64,000 bases of DNA, taken from contig NZ_NHRY01000236.1 in NCBI RefSeq assembly GCF_002937115.1, positions 1 to 64,000 on the forward strand. The letters run 5' to 3'. The notes under the pieces were generated by a model. That model worked only from the letters and a program-made list of their open reading frames with translations, ran no database searches and was not told the origin of the DNA. The position numbers and the translations under genes are program-made. Source of the DNA: Rhodopila globiformis. Its GTDB lineage: Bacteria > Pseudomonadota > Alphaproteobacteria > Acetobacterales > Acetobacteraceae. Each line of letters starts with the position of its first letter. Within the stretch, counting starts at the first letter, position 1. This document shows, one piece after another, positions 10,777 to 19,687 of the stretch.

Positions 10777-11601
10777 ATGTTCAGCCGCCGCCACGTGCTG
10801 TGTGGCGCCGCTGTGTCCGCCGGTCTGTTCCTTGCCCGGCAAAGACCGGCGGCAGCCCGTCCCGCGCATCGCCCGCAGCATCCGGCGAAGCGACAGGATC
10901 GGCGTCCCCTGATCGTGATCGATCCCGGCCATGGCGGCAAGGACCCGGGCTGCATCAGCCCCTACGGCACGCAGGAGAAGCACGTGGCCCTGGCCGCCGG
11001 GCTGGAACTGCGCCGGCAGTTGCGCGCAGCCGGGCGCTACCGTGTCGCCATGACCCGCGACACCGACATTTTCATCCCACTGGACGGGCGGGTCGAGCAC
11101 GCCCGGCGGTTGGGTGCCGCGCTGTTCGTCTCGCTGCACGCCAACGCCTCGCCCGATCCGGCGGCACACGGCACCTGCGTCTATCGCTTCGCCTGGCGCG
11201 CCTCGGACGCGCGCGCCGCATCCATCGCGCACTGGGAGAACAGCGCCGAACGCTATGCGAATCCGGTGTTGCGCGGGGTGTCGCGGCAGGTGATGCATAT
11301 CCTCGCGCTGCTGATGCGGCGCGAGACGCAGATACATTCGTCCCGGTTTCAGCGCGATGTGGTGCAGGGGCTGGCGCGGCAGGTGACGATGCAGCCGCAT
11401 CCGGCGCCGTATGCCCGGTTTGCCGTGCTCAGTGCCCCCGATATCGCCGGCGTGCTGATCGAGATGGGTTTCCTGACCAACCGCCGCGAGGAAACCCTGC
11501 TGCGCAGCCCGGCGCAACGGCAGGTCCTGGCAAGGGCGGTGCGGCAGGCCGTGGATGCGTATTTCGCGGCAGTTCCCTATCCGAAGCAGCAGCGAGGCTG
11601 A
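10777..11601 (+). CDS. N-acetylmuramoyl-L-alanine amidase (Amidase_3), Tat-like signal
   Basis: A zinc amidase that cleaves the bond between N-acetylmuramic acid and L-alanine in peptidoglycan, probably in cell separation. Visible zinc/catalytic elements are DPGHGGKDPG, SLHANA and IEMGFLTN. The N-terminus FSRRHVLCGAAVSAGLF has twin arginines followed by a hydrophobic stretch, consistent with Tat export, as known for AmiA and AmiC of E. coli. A GTG at 10762 would add five residues, but ATG 10777 puts the signal at the very start. The neighbour 7 bp downstream is an exported SH3 protein. The product is 274 residues and lacks an AMIN domain. Confidence 0.92.
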   Translation: MFSRRHVLCGAAVSAGLFLARQRPAAARPAHRPQHPAKRQDRRPLIVIDPGHGGKDPGCISPYGTQEKHVALAAGLELRRQLRAAGRYRVAMTRDTDIFIPLDGRVEHARRLGAALFVSLHANASPDPAAHGTCVYRFAWRASDARAASIAHWENSAERYANPVLRGVSRQVMHILALLMRRETQIHSSRFQRDVVQGLARQVTMQPHPAPYARFAVLSAPDIAGVLIEMGFLTNRREETLLRSPAQRQVLARAVRQAVDAYFAAVPYPKQQRG

Positions 11602-11607
11602 CACGTC

Positions 11608-12144
11608 ATGCGCTGGGTTGCCACCATCCTTTGTCTGCTGGCCGGCCTGATCCTGCCGCACGGCGCGGCACTGGCCGTCAACAGCGGTAACGCGCTGCCC
11701 ACGCGGAACCGCGGCATCATAACCGGATTGCCGCTGCCGCGGTTCGTGTCCCTGCGCTCGAGCGTCGTCAACGTGCGGCGCGGGCCCGGGCAGCGCTACC
11801 CGATCGACTGGGTCTATCATCGCCGCGGGCTGCCGGTGCAGATCATCTGGGAATTCGAAACCTGGCGCCAAGTCCGCATGCGGGACGGCACCACCGGCTG
11901 GATCCATCAGGCGCTGCTGTCGGGACAGCGAAGCTTCGTCGTTTCGGCCCCTGAAGCGGTATTGCGGGACCAGCCGAACCCGGGCGGGCAGGTCGTTGCC
12001 CGCCTGCGTCAGGGGGTTATCGGCCGGCTGCGCCGCTGCCGCGCGGCCTCGGCCTGGTGCCAGGTGGCGACCCATGGGTTCAGCGGCTTTGTGCGCCGGG
12101 CTGCGATCTGGGGAAGCTTTCCGGGCGAGGCCGTCGGCGGATAG
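11608..12144 (+). CDS. Exported SH3-domain protein
   Basis: A 178-residue protein with a signal peptide (cleavage probably after ALA, residue 23) and two bacterial SH3-like modules. The first spans about residues 48-105 (SSVVNVRRGPG... TTGWIHQALL) and the second about 112-170. Such modules usually bind peptidoglycan or protein partners. It lies 7 bp after the amidase gene and may target or regulate that enzyme. Similar SH3 proteins are common in alphaproteobacteria, but none has a firmly known function that I can transfer. Confidence 0.88.
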   Translation: MRWVATILCLLAGLILPHGAALAVNSGNALPTRNRGIITGLPLPRFVSLRSSVVNVRRGPGQRYPIDWVYHRRGLPVQIIWEFETWRQVRMRDGTTGWIHQALLSGQRSFVVSAPEAVLRDQPNPGGQVVARLRQGVIGRLRRCRAASAWCQVATHGFSGFVRRAAIWGSFPGEAVGG

Positions 12145-12344
12145 GCCGCTGTACGGCGTGGCGTTGGGCGTTGCCGTTCCTGCGTGACGGGCCAACGCGC
12201 TGTCGGGATCACGCAGGCCAGAAGCCACGGCCTGAACGCGCTTCAGCTCCGAAATATGGCCACACACCTGCCTGTGGCTTAACCGTTCATTTACGTCTCG
12301 CCGGTATCACGGCAACCGGTTTTCGGAACGTCTGGGCAGGTTGG

Positions 12345-12785
12345 ATGAAGGATGACCAGGAGACGGTGAGCATCAAGCGCCAGCAGCGGCGGATGCAGCT
12401 CGTCGGGTTCATCGTGGCGGCCATTCCGATTGGCTGTCAGCTTCTGATGCTGATGGCCCTCCGCACTGCGCCGGATGGGGCGTTTCCGGTGGCGGACCGG
12501 ACCTTCACCGACGCTCGCTTCTGGCCGATACAGATCGTGCTGCTGTGTGTCGGCGTTGCCGGCAGCGCGATCAAGCTGATGTGGAACACAGGTCGCGCCC
12601 AGAGAACCGCGCTTGTCTATCTGCTGACCCTGATTCTGGTCTTCTTCATCGAATCGTTGATGTTCTCGGTAACGCTTCTGGCTGCGACCATCGGTTGGAA
12701 GTGGCTCGGGGCGATGACCGTAATCGGGTTACTGAACCTTGGGTTGGCGTATGCGCTTGAAATGGAATTGGCTGTGAAGAATTGA
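12345..12785 (+). CDS. Four-helix membrane protein of unknown function
   Basis: A 146-residue protein with four predicted membrane helices: near residues 18-40 (QLVGFIVAAIPIGCQLLMLM), 60-78, 90-110 and 115-137. The first residues are basic and polar (MKDDQETVSIKRQQRR), which would place the N-terminus in the cytoplasm. The frame is open further upstream, but only from 12345 does the product look like a protein. I do not recognise a family. A 57-bp gap separates it from another small membrane protein. Confidence 0.6.
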   Translation: MKDDQETVSIKRQQRRMQLVGFIVAAIPIGCQLLMLMALRTAPDGAFPVADRTFTDARFWPIQIVLLCVGVAGSAIKLMWNTGRAQRTALVYLLTLILVFFIESLMFSVTLLAATIGWKWLGAMTVIGLLNLGLAYALEMELAVKN

Positions 12786-12842
12786 ATTCACCCCTTGTTT
12801 GCCCAAGCTTACAATACGCCAAGAATCGTCAGGATGTTGCCG

Positions 12843-13019
12843 ATGGTTTCTGAGTGGACGTTATACCTGATATTCGGAGCCTTCGTCTGTGCGGTGATCA
12901 TCCTCGCCGCCCGGTTGTTGGTTCACACGCAGCAGCGTCTGGCATCGGTGAACGAAAAAGACTGGCTGATTGATGCCTTGGTCTGGATCAACCGCCACAC
13001 CTCACGCCGGCCGCGCTAG
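12843..13019 (+). CDS. Small single-pass membrane protein
   Basis: A 58-residue ORF starting MVSEWTLYLIFGAF, with one clear membrane helix (residues 5-25) and a polar, basic C-terminal tail. An ATG at 12834 would add three residues. It follows another membrane protein in the same direction. No family is recognised, and the short length leaves some doubt that it is expressed. Confidence 0.45.
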   Translation: MVSEWTLYLIFGAFVCAVIILAARLLVHTQQRLASVNEKDWLIDALVWINRHTSRRPR

Positions 13020-13154
13020 CGCCTGTCCGCTGCAAGGCAAGGCGACAGTCAACCCTACCGCTGGCCTCGTCGCCCAGGGAGGATGTTGGGGCCGGGTCGC
13101 TACCGTCACCCAAAGAAGGGCACCACCTGACCCGCCCCCGAAACCGGGCGGGTT

Positions 13155-13243
13155 TGGTGCGGTCGAGAAGACTCGAACTTCCACGGGGTTACCCCCACAA
13201 GCACCTCAAGCTTGCGCGTCTACCATTCCGCCACGACCGCACC
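13155..13243 (-). tRNA. tRNA-Leu (anticodon GAG)
   Basis: Read on the minus strand, the 7-bp acceptor stem GGTGCGG pairs with CCGCACC and is followed by discriminator A. The anticodon stem CAAGC/GCTTG encloses loop TTGAGGT, giving anticodon GAG for leucine CUC/CUU codons. A long variable arm (about GTGGGGGTAACCCCGT) and a T-arm with TTCGAGT are present, as expected for a type II tRNA. CCA is not encoded. It runs opposite to its neighbours, divergent from lipB. Confidence 0.97.
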
Positions 13244-13272
13244 GTGATCAGGTAGGCGGGGCCGTATAGCGG

Positions 13273-13986
13273 ATGTATGAAACGGGTTCAATGACCTCAT
13301 TTGCACTCGAATGGCGTATCGACGACGCCCTGACCGATTATCCCGATGCCCTCGCCACCATGCAGGCGCGGATCGCCGCCATCCGTGACGGCACCGCGCC
13401 GGAACTGGTCTGGCTGGTCGAGCACCCGCCGCTGTACACCGCCGGCACCTCGGCCAGGCCGGAGGAACTGACCGACCCGGCCCGTTTCCCCGCCTACAAG
13501 GCCGGCCGCGGCGGGCAATGGACCTACCACGGCCCCGGGCAGCGCACCGCCTACGTCATGCTCGACCTGCACCGAAGGCATGGCCGCGTCCCGCCGATGG
13601 ACATCCATTGCTACGTCAACGGGCTGGAGGAGTGGCTGATCCGCGCCCTCGACCGCTTCAACGTCAAGGGCGAGCGGCGGCAGGGCCGGGTCGGCATCTG
13701 GGTGGTGGACCCCGCCACGGGCCGCGAGTCGAAGATCGCCGCCGTTGGCGTGCGCGTCAGCCGCTGGGTCAGCTGGCACGGAGTCGCGCTGAACGTGGAG
13801 CCCAACCTGACCCATTTCGGCGGCATCGTCCCCTGCGGCCTGCCGCAGTACGGCGTCACCAGCCTGGCCGCCCTCGGCATCCCCGCCACGCTGCACGACG
13901 CTGATGTCGCGTTGCGCGCGGCGTGGGAGGAAGTGTTCGAAAGCAACGCTCCTCCGTCGGTATGCGCTCTGGCGGACAAGGCTTGA
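13273..13986 (+). CDS. lipB: Octanoyl-ACP:protein N-octanoyltransferase
   Basis: LipB moves the octanoyl group from acyl carrier protein to the lipoyl domains of 2-oxoacid dehydrogenases and the glycine cleavage H protein. LipA then inserts sulfur. The catalytic Cys188 lies in [11 protein letters not shown] and the partner Lys154 in [10 protein letters not shown]; the [12 protein letters not shown] segment is also conserved. The length of 237 residues is normal. The start could be ATG 13273 or 13291 (MTSFALEWR). No lipA is in the window. Confidence 0.96.
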   Translation: MYETGSMTSFALEWRIDDALTDYPDALATMQARIAAIRDGTAPELVWLVEHPPLYTAGTSARPEELTDPARFPAYKAGRGGQWTYHGPGQRTAYVMLDLHRRHGRVPPMDIHCYVNGLEEWLIRALDRFNVKGERRQGRVGIWVVDPATGRESKIAAVGVRVSRWVSWHGVALNVEPNLTHFGGIVPCGLPQYGVTSLAALGIPATLHDADVALRAAWEEVFESNAPPSVCALADKA

Positions 13987-14086
13987 TATCGCCGGCCGAT
14001 CAAGTTGTGGTAAGATAGGGTAATAACAACCGACCAAGTCATGGACGATGAGTCACCAACGCAACGGCGTAGCAGGGATCTGAGCC

Positions 14087-14431
14087 ATGAGCGACGTCCC
14101 GACCGACTGGCGCGATCGGCTTGACATTCGCGCCGAGATCGCCCGCATCGATCGTGATCGCGCGGAAACCGCCAAGCTGTCGGAGGAAGCGCGCAAATTT
14201 GCCGCCGAACAGGCCAAGTTCAGTGCTGAACAGGCTAAACTCAGCGCTGAACAGATCAAATTCGCCACCGAACAAGCCAAGCTCAGCGCTGAACAGATCA
14301 AGCTCAGCGCCGAGGCACGTAAGCTCGACCGCGACCGCTGGCTCGCCCCTGCGCTGGCCATTGCCGGGTTGCTGGGCGGGATTGCCACCGTGCTGCTGAC
14401 CATCGCCCGCGCACTCAAATGGGTGCCGTAG
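14087..14431 (+). CDS. Heptad-repeat membrane protein
   Basis: A 114-residue protein with three parts: a polar head, a run of near-identical heptads from about residue 30 to 80 (units such as KLSAEQI, KFSAEQA, KFATEQA), and one membrane helix at about 87-108. The heptads predict a long coiled coil on one side of the membrane, so the protein probably multimerises. The DNA beneath is a 21-bp tandem repeat, which could expand or contract. No function is known to me. It lies alone between lipB and the helicase gene. Confidence 0.7.
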   Translation: MSDVPTDWRDRLDIRAEIARIDRDRAETAKLSEEARKFAAEQAKFSAEQAKLSAEQIKFATEQAKLSAEQIKLSAEARKLDRDRWLAPALAIAGLLGGIATVLLTIARALKWVP

Positions 14432-14525
14432 GCCATGGCGTTATTGGTCGCCGCGGCGGTACCATCACGATGCCCCTGCCGCCCCCCGCGATGACAGCAG
14501 GCAGATTCCCGGCTAAACATCTGAT

Positions 14526-17360
14526 GTGAGTCCCACCATCCTGCTGCCAGACTCCCCGTCCGTGGTCGCGGGTCACGGCCGCGCCGCCATCCTGACCCCG
14601 GATGGCGAACTCCTGTTGCTGCCCACGGAAGCGGCGGCCGAGCGGCTCCGCACCATGCCGCCGCCGATCCTGGTGCACGCGCCCGCCACTTTCCGCCGGC
14701 TCGGCATGCGAGCCGGCCGCGCCTTCGACCTGCTGGAACTGTTCGCCTTCGTCCGCCCCGCCGAAACCGCCGCGCCGACGCCGCGCGGCCTCGCTCTGGC
14801 GCTGGACGACGACCATCCGCCGACTGGCCTGGAGGCCGAGGTGGCGCACCTGCCCGACCTCGCCGCCGCGCTGCTGCACCAGTTGGTCCAGGGCCGCGAC
14901 ACGCTGCTGAACCGTGATGCCGCCGTGCTGGCGGCGCGGATGCAGCAAGTCGGCTGGGAATGGGGCGGCTACGTCACCCACGCCCTCGGCCGCCCCGATG
15001 CCGCCGGCTCCAACGAGCCGCTGAAGGTCTGGAAGGTCCTGCCGGAGTGGGAAGACGCCGCGCCACAGCCGCCGTCCGCCTCGCACCCGGTCTCGCAGGC
15101 CGAGGCCCGCGCCCGGCTGGCGACGATGCTCGGCCCGGCAGCCGAGCAGCGTCCCGGCCAGGGGGACTACGCCGGCGCCGCCACCGCCGCCTTCGCTCCG
15201 CGGGAGGTGCGCGGCGATCCGCATTTTGTCCTCGCCGAGGCCGGCACCGGCACCGGCAAGACGCTCGGCTATCTCGCCCCCGCCAGCGTCTGGGCGGAGA
15301 AGAACAAGGGCGCCGTCTGGATCAGCACCTACACCCGCCACCTGCAACGCCAGATCGACAGCGAGCTGCAGCGCCTGATCCCCGACCCGACCGAGCGTCG
15401 CCGCCGCGTCGTCGTCCGCAAGGGGCGGGAAAACTACCTCTGCCTGCTGAACCTGGAGGACTCGGTCAATATCGCGTCCGGCGGCTTCATGAACCAGCAG
15501 GTCGTGCCGCTCGGCCTGATCGCCCGCTGGGCGATGGCGAGCGACGACGGCGACATCCAGGGCGGCGACCTGCCCGGCTGGCTGCCGGAACTGTTCGGCG
15601 GCGGCCTGATCGCCACCCTGGCGGACCGCCGCGGCGAATGCATCTTCGGCGCCTGCCCGCATTTCCGCCGCTGCTTCGTCGAGCACACCATCCGCCGCTC
15701 GCGCACCGCCGAGCTGGTGGTGGCGAACCACGCGCTGGTGATGACCCAGGCGGCCTGGGGCGGGCTGGACGACAACGCCGTACCCACCCGCTATGTCTTC
15801 GATGAGGGCCACCACGTCTTCGACGCCGCCGACTCGGCCTTCTCCGCCGCTCTGTCCGGCGCGGAAACCGCCGAGCTCCGCCGCTGGCTGCGTGGCGCCG
15901 AGGGCGGCCGTTCCCGCTCCCGCGGCCTGTCCCGCCGTCTCGAAGAAATCGTGGCCGATCGGCCGGCGCTGGAAGCACCGTTGGAGGCGGCGTTGCAGGC
16001 GGCGAGCGCTTTGCCACCGTCGGACTGGGCCAGCCGGATGCACGACGAGGGGCCGGAACTGGACGAAATCGAACCCGCCCGGGCCAATCCGTCCGAGGCC
16101 TTCCTGCGGCTGATCCGCCGGCAGATCCTGGCCCGCACCAGCGGCGCCGAGGCCGGGCGCGGCGGCGGCTTCGGCACCCTGGAATGCGACGTCTTCCCCA
16201 TCAACCCCGACACCGCCCAGGCCGCCGATCGGCTGGCCCGGGCGCTGGCGCGGATCGCGGAGCCGCTGGAGACGCTGCGCGTGCGGCTGCTCGCCCGGCT
16301 GACCGACGAGGCGGAGAAGCTCGACGAAACCACTCGCAACCGCATCGAGGCGATCTGCCGCTCCCTGACCCGCCGCGCGCTGACACCGCTGACCGCCTGG
16401 ACCGCGATGCTGAAGGAATTGCTCGCGCCGCATGACGAGCCTGGCCAGCGGCCCAGCACCATCCTGTTCCTGCGCCTCGACCGCCGGGATGCGTTCCGCG
16501 ACGTCGAGGTCGGCCTGCACCGCCACTGGTTGGACCCGACGATTCCCTTCGTCACCACGCTGGCGTCCCCGGCGCATGGCCTGCTGGTCACCTCGGCGAC
16601 GCTGCGCGACTCGGGCAGCCAGGACCCGGAGATCGCCTGGGGGGCGGCCGAGGCGCGGGTCGGCGCGCCGCATCTGCCGTCTCCGGCGATCCGCGCGGCG
16701 GTGGCCTCGCCGTTCGACTATTCCGAGCAGACCCGGGCGTTCATCGTCACCAACGTGACGCCGGGCAACCTGGACCAGCTTGCCGCGGCCTATCGCGCGC
16801 TGTTCCTGGCGGCGGGCGGCGGCGGGCTGGGCCTGTTCACCGCCATCAGCCGGCTGCGCGCCGTCCACGCCAGGATCGCGCCGGAGCTGGAGCAGGCCGG
16901 CATCCCGCTGTTTGCCCAGCATGTTGACGCCATGGGCAACGCCACCCTGGTCGACATTTTCCGCACCGAGGAGGAAAGCTGCCTGCTCGGCACCGACGCC
17001 ATGCGCGACGGCGTCGACGTGCCCGGCAACGCCCTGCGGCTGGTGGTGTTCGAGCGTACTCCCTGGCCGCGCCCCGACATCCTGCATCGCGAGCGGCGCA
17101 TCCACCTGTCGGACGGCAACCCCAAGGCCTATGACGACCGCGTCGTCCGCCTGCGGCTGCGCCAGGCGTTCGGCCGGCTGATCCGCCGCAGCACCGACCG
17201 CGGGGTGTTCGTGCTGCTCGACCGCCAGGCGCCCAGCCGGCTGATGTCGGCCTTTCCGGCTGGAGTCACGGTGCGCCGCCTCGGCTTGGCGGAGGCGGTG
17301 GCAGAAACCGCCGCCTTCCTACAAACTCGTGCATTCCATTCGCCGCGCACATCTGCTTGA
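14526..17360 (+). CDS. DinG/XPD-like ATP-dependent DNA helicase
   Basis: A superfamily 2 helicase of the DinG/XPD type, 944 residues, starting with GTG. Walker A is EAGTGTGKT near residues 238-246, and the DEGHH box is near 426. Four cysteines between motifs I and II (one in NYLCLLNLED near 305, three in CIFGACPHFRRC at about 376-387) are placed like the XPD/DinG iron-sulfur cluster ligands. The C-terminus carries QAFGRLIRRSTDRGVF, the helicase arginine-finger motif. About 230 residues precede the helicase core, which is longer than in E. coli DinG. Expected role: unwinding 5'-tailed DNA, R-loops or damaged replication intermediates. Confidence 0.9.
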   Translation: MSPTILLPDSPSVVAGHGRAAILTPDGELLLLPTEAAAERLRTMPPPILVHAPATFRRLGMRAGRAFDLLELFAFVRPAETAAPTPRGLALALDDDHPPTGLEAEVAHLPDLAAALLHQLVQGRDTLLNRDAAVLAARMQQVGWEWGGYVTHALGRPDAAGSNEPLKVWKVLPEWEDAAPQPPSASHPVSQAEARARLATMLGPAAEQRPGQGDYAGAATAAFAPREVRGDPHFVLAEAGTGTGKTLGYLAPASVWAEKNKGAVWISTYTRHLQRQIDSELQRLIPDPTERRRRVVVRKGRENYLCLLNLEDSVNIASGGFMNQQVVPLGLIARWAMASDDGDIQGGDLPGWLPELFGGGLIATLADRRGECIFGACPHFRRCFVEHTIRRSRTAELVVANHALVMTQAAWGGLDDNAVPTRYVFDEGHHVFDAADSAFSAALSGAETAELRRWLRGAEGGRSRSRGLSRRLEEIVADRPALEAPLEAALQAASALPPSDWASRMHDEGPELDEIEPARANPSEAFLRLIRRQILARTSGAEAGRGGGFGTLECDVFPINPDTAQAADRLARALARIAEPLETLRVRLLARLTDEAEKLDETTRNRIEAICRSLTRRALTPLTAWTAMLKELLAPHDEPGQRPSTILFLRLDRRDAFRDVEVGLHRHWLDPTIPFVTTLASPAHGLLVTSATLRDSGSQDPEIAWGAAEARVGAPHLPSPAIRAAVASPFDYSEQTRAFIVTNVTPGNLDQLAAAYRALFLAAGGGGLGLFTAISRLRAVHARIAPELEQAGIPLFAQHVDAMGNATLVDIFRTEEESCLLGTDAMRDGVDVPGNALRLVVFERTPWPRPDILHRERRIHLSDGNPKAYDDRVVRLRLRQAFGRLIRRSTDRGVFVLLDRQAPSRLMSAFPAGVTVRRLGLAEAVAETAAFLQTRAFHSPRTSA

Positions 17361-17403
17361 AGGCTGTCCCTTCGAAGCCGTTGAACAGAACTGGAACAAA
17401 TTC

Positions 17404-17835
17404 ATGCGTAACCGCGACGCCCTGACCCCCGCGGAGGCCCTGGTCCTGACCATGGTGCTGGTCGCCGCTGCCGACGGCGGCATGTCCGATCGGGAGATCG
17501 GCGTTATGTCCGGCCTGGTGCAAACCCTGCCGGCGTTCCAGGACTTCACCAGTGAAAGCCTGGCCGACGTCACCGACCGCGCGGTGCGATTGCTGCTCGA
17601 CGACGACGGCCTGGCGATCGCCGGCCGGCTGATCCGCTCCGCCCTGACCGCCAAGCTGCGGGAGACCGCCTACGCCCTGGCCTGCGAGGTCGTCGCCGGC
17701 GGCCGCGGCACCCGCCGCGAAGCGCTGGACATGCTGGAATTCGTGCGCGGCGAACTGGGGCTGGACCCGCTGATCGCCGCGGCCATCGAGCGTGGCGTGC
17801 GCGCCCGCTATCAGCGCGTCGATCCGGCCGGCTGA
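17404..17835 (+). CDS. TerB-like protein
   Basis: A 143-residue, mostly helical protein resembling the TerB/DjlA-N fold: EALVLTMVLVAAADGGMSDREI is the typical acidic first helix and loop, and the second half has the same pattern again. TerB-like domains are thought to bind metal ions or membrane-linked partners. A GTG at 17329 would start the frame inside the helicase gene; ATG 17404, 43 bp after that gene, fits the family start better. Specific function unknown. Confidence 0.75.
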   Translation: MRNRDALTPAEALVLTMVLVAAADGGMSDREIGVMSGLVQTLPAFQDFTSESLADVTDRAVRLLLDDDGLAIAGRLIRSALTAKLRETAYALACEVVAGGRGTRREALDMLEFVRGELGLDPLIAAAIERGVRARYQRVDPAG

Positions 17836-17868
17836 CGGGGAAGGCCCGGCGGCACGGCCCGTGGCCCA

Positions 17869-18141
17869 CACCGTCATGGCCCGGCTCGTCCGCATACGCG
17901 CTAACTTAGCGCGGCGTGAGGAGTCGTTCCCATATCGTAATGGTGGGCAGAGGCCCACCATCCACGCCTTCTGCCGATAGCAGCACCGCAAGGCGTGGAT
18001 AGCGGCCCTGTGGCCGCCATGACGACGGGGCGGTGTTCCGGCGCCCGGCCGCCTAAGTTAGCGCCTATGCGCCTCGTCCGGGCCACCTGTCGCGGCACAC
18101 GTGCTTGAATAGGTGGCCCGGACGAGCCAGGCCATGACGGT
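17869..18141. repeat. Nested palindromic repeat with central ATCCACGCC module
   Basis: The segment at 17869-17892 (beginning CACCGTCATGGC) pairs with 18118-18141. The segment near 17891-17908 (CGCATACGCGCTAACTTA) pairs with 18054-18071 with one mismatch. A central arm pair contains ATCCACGCCTT near 17960 and AAGGCGTGGAT at 17990-18000. The 457 bp between the TerB-like gene and phoR holds only this element plus the phoR upstream region; I see no gene. Confidence 0.8.
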
Positions 18142-18292
18142 GTGGGGGAGCCCGGCCATGACGAAAGGCACCAGACTGGCCGCCGGATCAAATCCCGTCC
18201 GGCTTGTTTCGGTCCGCGAAAATAGAGCATAGAACGAAACGGCAGCATCGCACCCGCAACATGACCCCGGTGATCGCCTTGGCCTCGACAGC

Positions 18293-19660
18293 ATGAGACT
18301 CTCCGGCATCGCCTTCTTCCTGGCAGGCATCCCATCCCTGACGCTGGCCGGGCTGGCCTTCACCGGTCATGCGGATTTCTGGCCCGCCCTGCTCGGCCTC
18401 GCGCTCGGCATCGTCGCCGCCGCGGCTTTCGTCCTGATCTTCCGCCAGGATCTCGATCGCCTGGCCGAGACGGTCCGCCGCATGTCCCCCGACCAGCCGG
18501 CTTCGGTGCAGGCCGCCGACAGCGTGACGCTGATGGATTCGCTCGCCCTGGAAATCGAGCGGCTGTCGCGCCGCCTCGCCGCCTTCGCCGGCATGCTGGA
18601 GCAGTACCGGCGCATCGACAGCCTGATCCTGGAACGCCTGCCCGACCCGGTGATCGTCCTGGCGCAGGACCGCACCGTCCGCCGCGCCAACGCCGCCGCT
18701 CGGACGGCGTTCGGCGAAGACCTCGCCGCGGTGCTGCGCCATCCCGGCCTGCGCGGCGCAATCGACCGCGCCCTGGCCGGCACTGCCGCCGAAGCCACCG
18801 AGATCGGCCTGCGCGTGCCGATGCCGCGCGACGTCTACGCTACCGTCGTGCCGATGGACCCGCCCCTGGCCGACGGCGGACAGGCGCTGGTGGTGCTGTC
18901 GGACCGTACCCGTGAGCGCGCCGTCGAACGTATGCGCGCCGACTTCGTCGCCAACGTCAGCCACGAGCTCCGCACCCCCCTCGCCTCGCTCATCGGCTTC
19001 GTCGAGACCCTGCGCGGCCCGGCGGCGGACGATCCGCCGGCGCAGCAGCGCTTCCTGGAGATCATGGCCGAGCAGGGCGCGCGGATGAACCGGCTGATCG
19101 ACGACCTGCTCAGCCTGTCGCGGATCGAGCTGACCGAGCACCAGACCCCAGCCGAACCCCTCGAGCTCGCTCCCCTGGTCTCCCACATGGTGGCGTCGTT
19201 CGAGCCCCGGCTGACCGAGCGCAACATCCAGCTGGCGCTGCAGATCGACCCCGACCTGCCGGCGGTGGCCGGCGACGCCGACCAGATGGCGCAGGTGCTG
19301 GAGAACCTGCTGGACAACGCCGTCAAGTACGGCCGGGACGGCGGCGTCCTGTCAGTCAGCGTGACCGCGCCGCAAAGCGACCGCTGGCCGGTCAGGCGCG
19401 GAGTCGTCATTGCCGTGGCCGACCAGGGCGCGGGCATCCCGCGTGAGCACCTGCCGCGCCTTACCGAACGGTTCTATCGCGTGGACAAGGGCCGCTCCCG
19501 CGCCGTCGGCGGCACCGGCCTGGGGCTCGCCATCGTCAAGCATATCGTCAACCGCCATCGTGGACAGTTGATCATCGAGAGCGAAATGGGCCAGGGCACC
19601 ACCGTCAGCGTCTGGCTGCCGGCGCAGCAGGTCCGCTCGCGCCTGACGAACACAGTCTGA
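18293..19660 (+). CDS. phoR: PhoR-like sensor histidine kinase
   Basis: A membrane histidine kinase of 455 residues: two N-terminal membrane helices (about 4-22 and 30-50) with almost no periplasmic loop, a PAS-like region (about 105-215), the HisKA phosphoacceptor at His224 in VSHELRTPLASLIGF, and a HATPase domain with N (LENLLDNAVKYG), G1 (ADQGAGIP) and G2 (GTGLGLAI) boxes. The absence of a sensing loop and the PAS domain fit PhoR of the phosphate-starvation system. No phoB, phoU or pst gene is next to it, which is unusual, so the symbol rests on sequence pattern only. Confidence 0.85.
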   Translation: MRLSGIAFFLAGIPSLTLAGLAFTGHADFWPALLGLALGIVAAAAFVLIFRQDLDRLAETVRRMSPDQPASVQAADSVTLMDSLALEIERLSRRLAAFAGMLEQYRRIDSLILERLPDPVIVLAQDRTVRRANAAARTAFGEDLAAVLRHPGLRGAIDRALAGTAAEATEIGLRVPMPRDVYATVVPMDPPLADGGQALVVLSDRTRERAVERMRADFVANVSHELRTPLASLIGFVETLRGPAADDPPAQQRFLEIMAEQGARMNRLIDDLLSLSRIELTEHQTPAEPLELAPLVSHMVASFEPRLTERNIQLALQIDPDLPAVAGDADQMAQVLENLLDNAVKYGRDGGVLSVSVTAPQSDRWPVRRGVVIAVADQGAGIPREHLPRLTERFYRVDKGRSRAVGGTGLGLAIVKHIVNRHRGQLIIESEMGQGTTVSVWLPAQQVRSRLTNTV

Positions 19661-19687
19661 CGGGACGAGTCGATTTATCGAGGGCCC

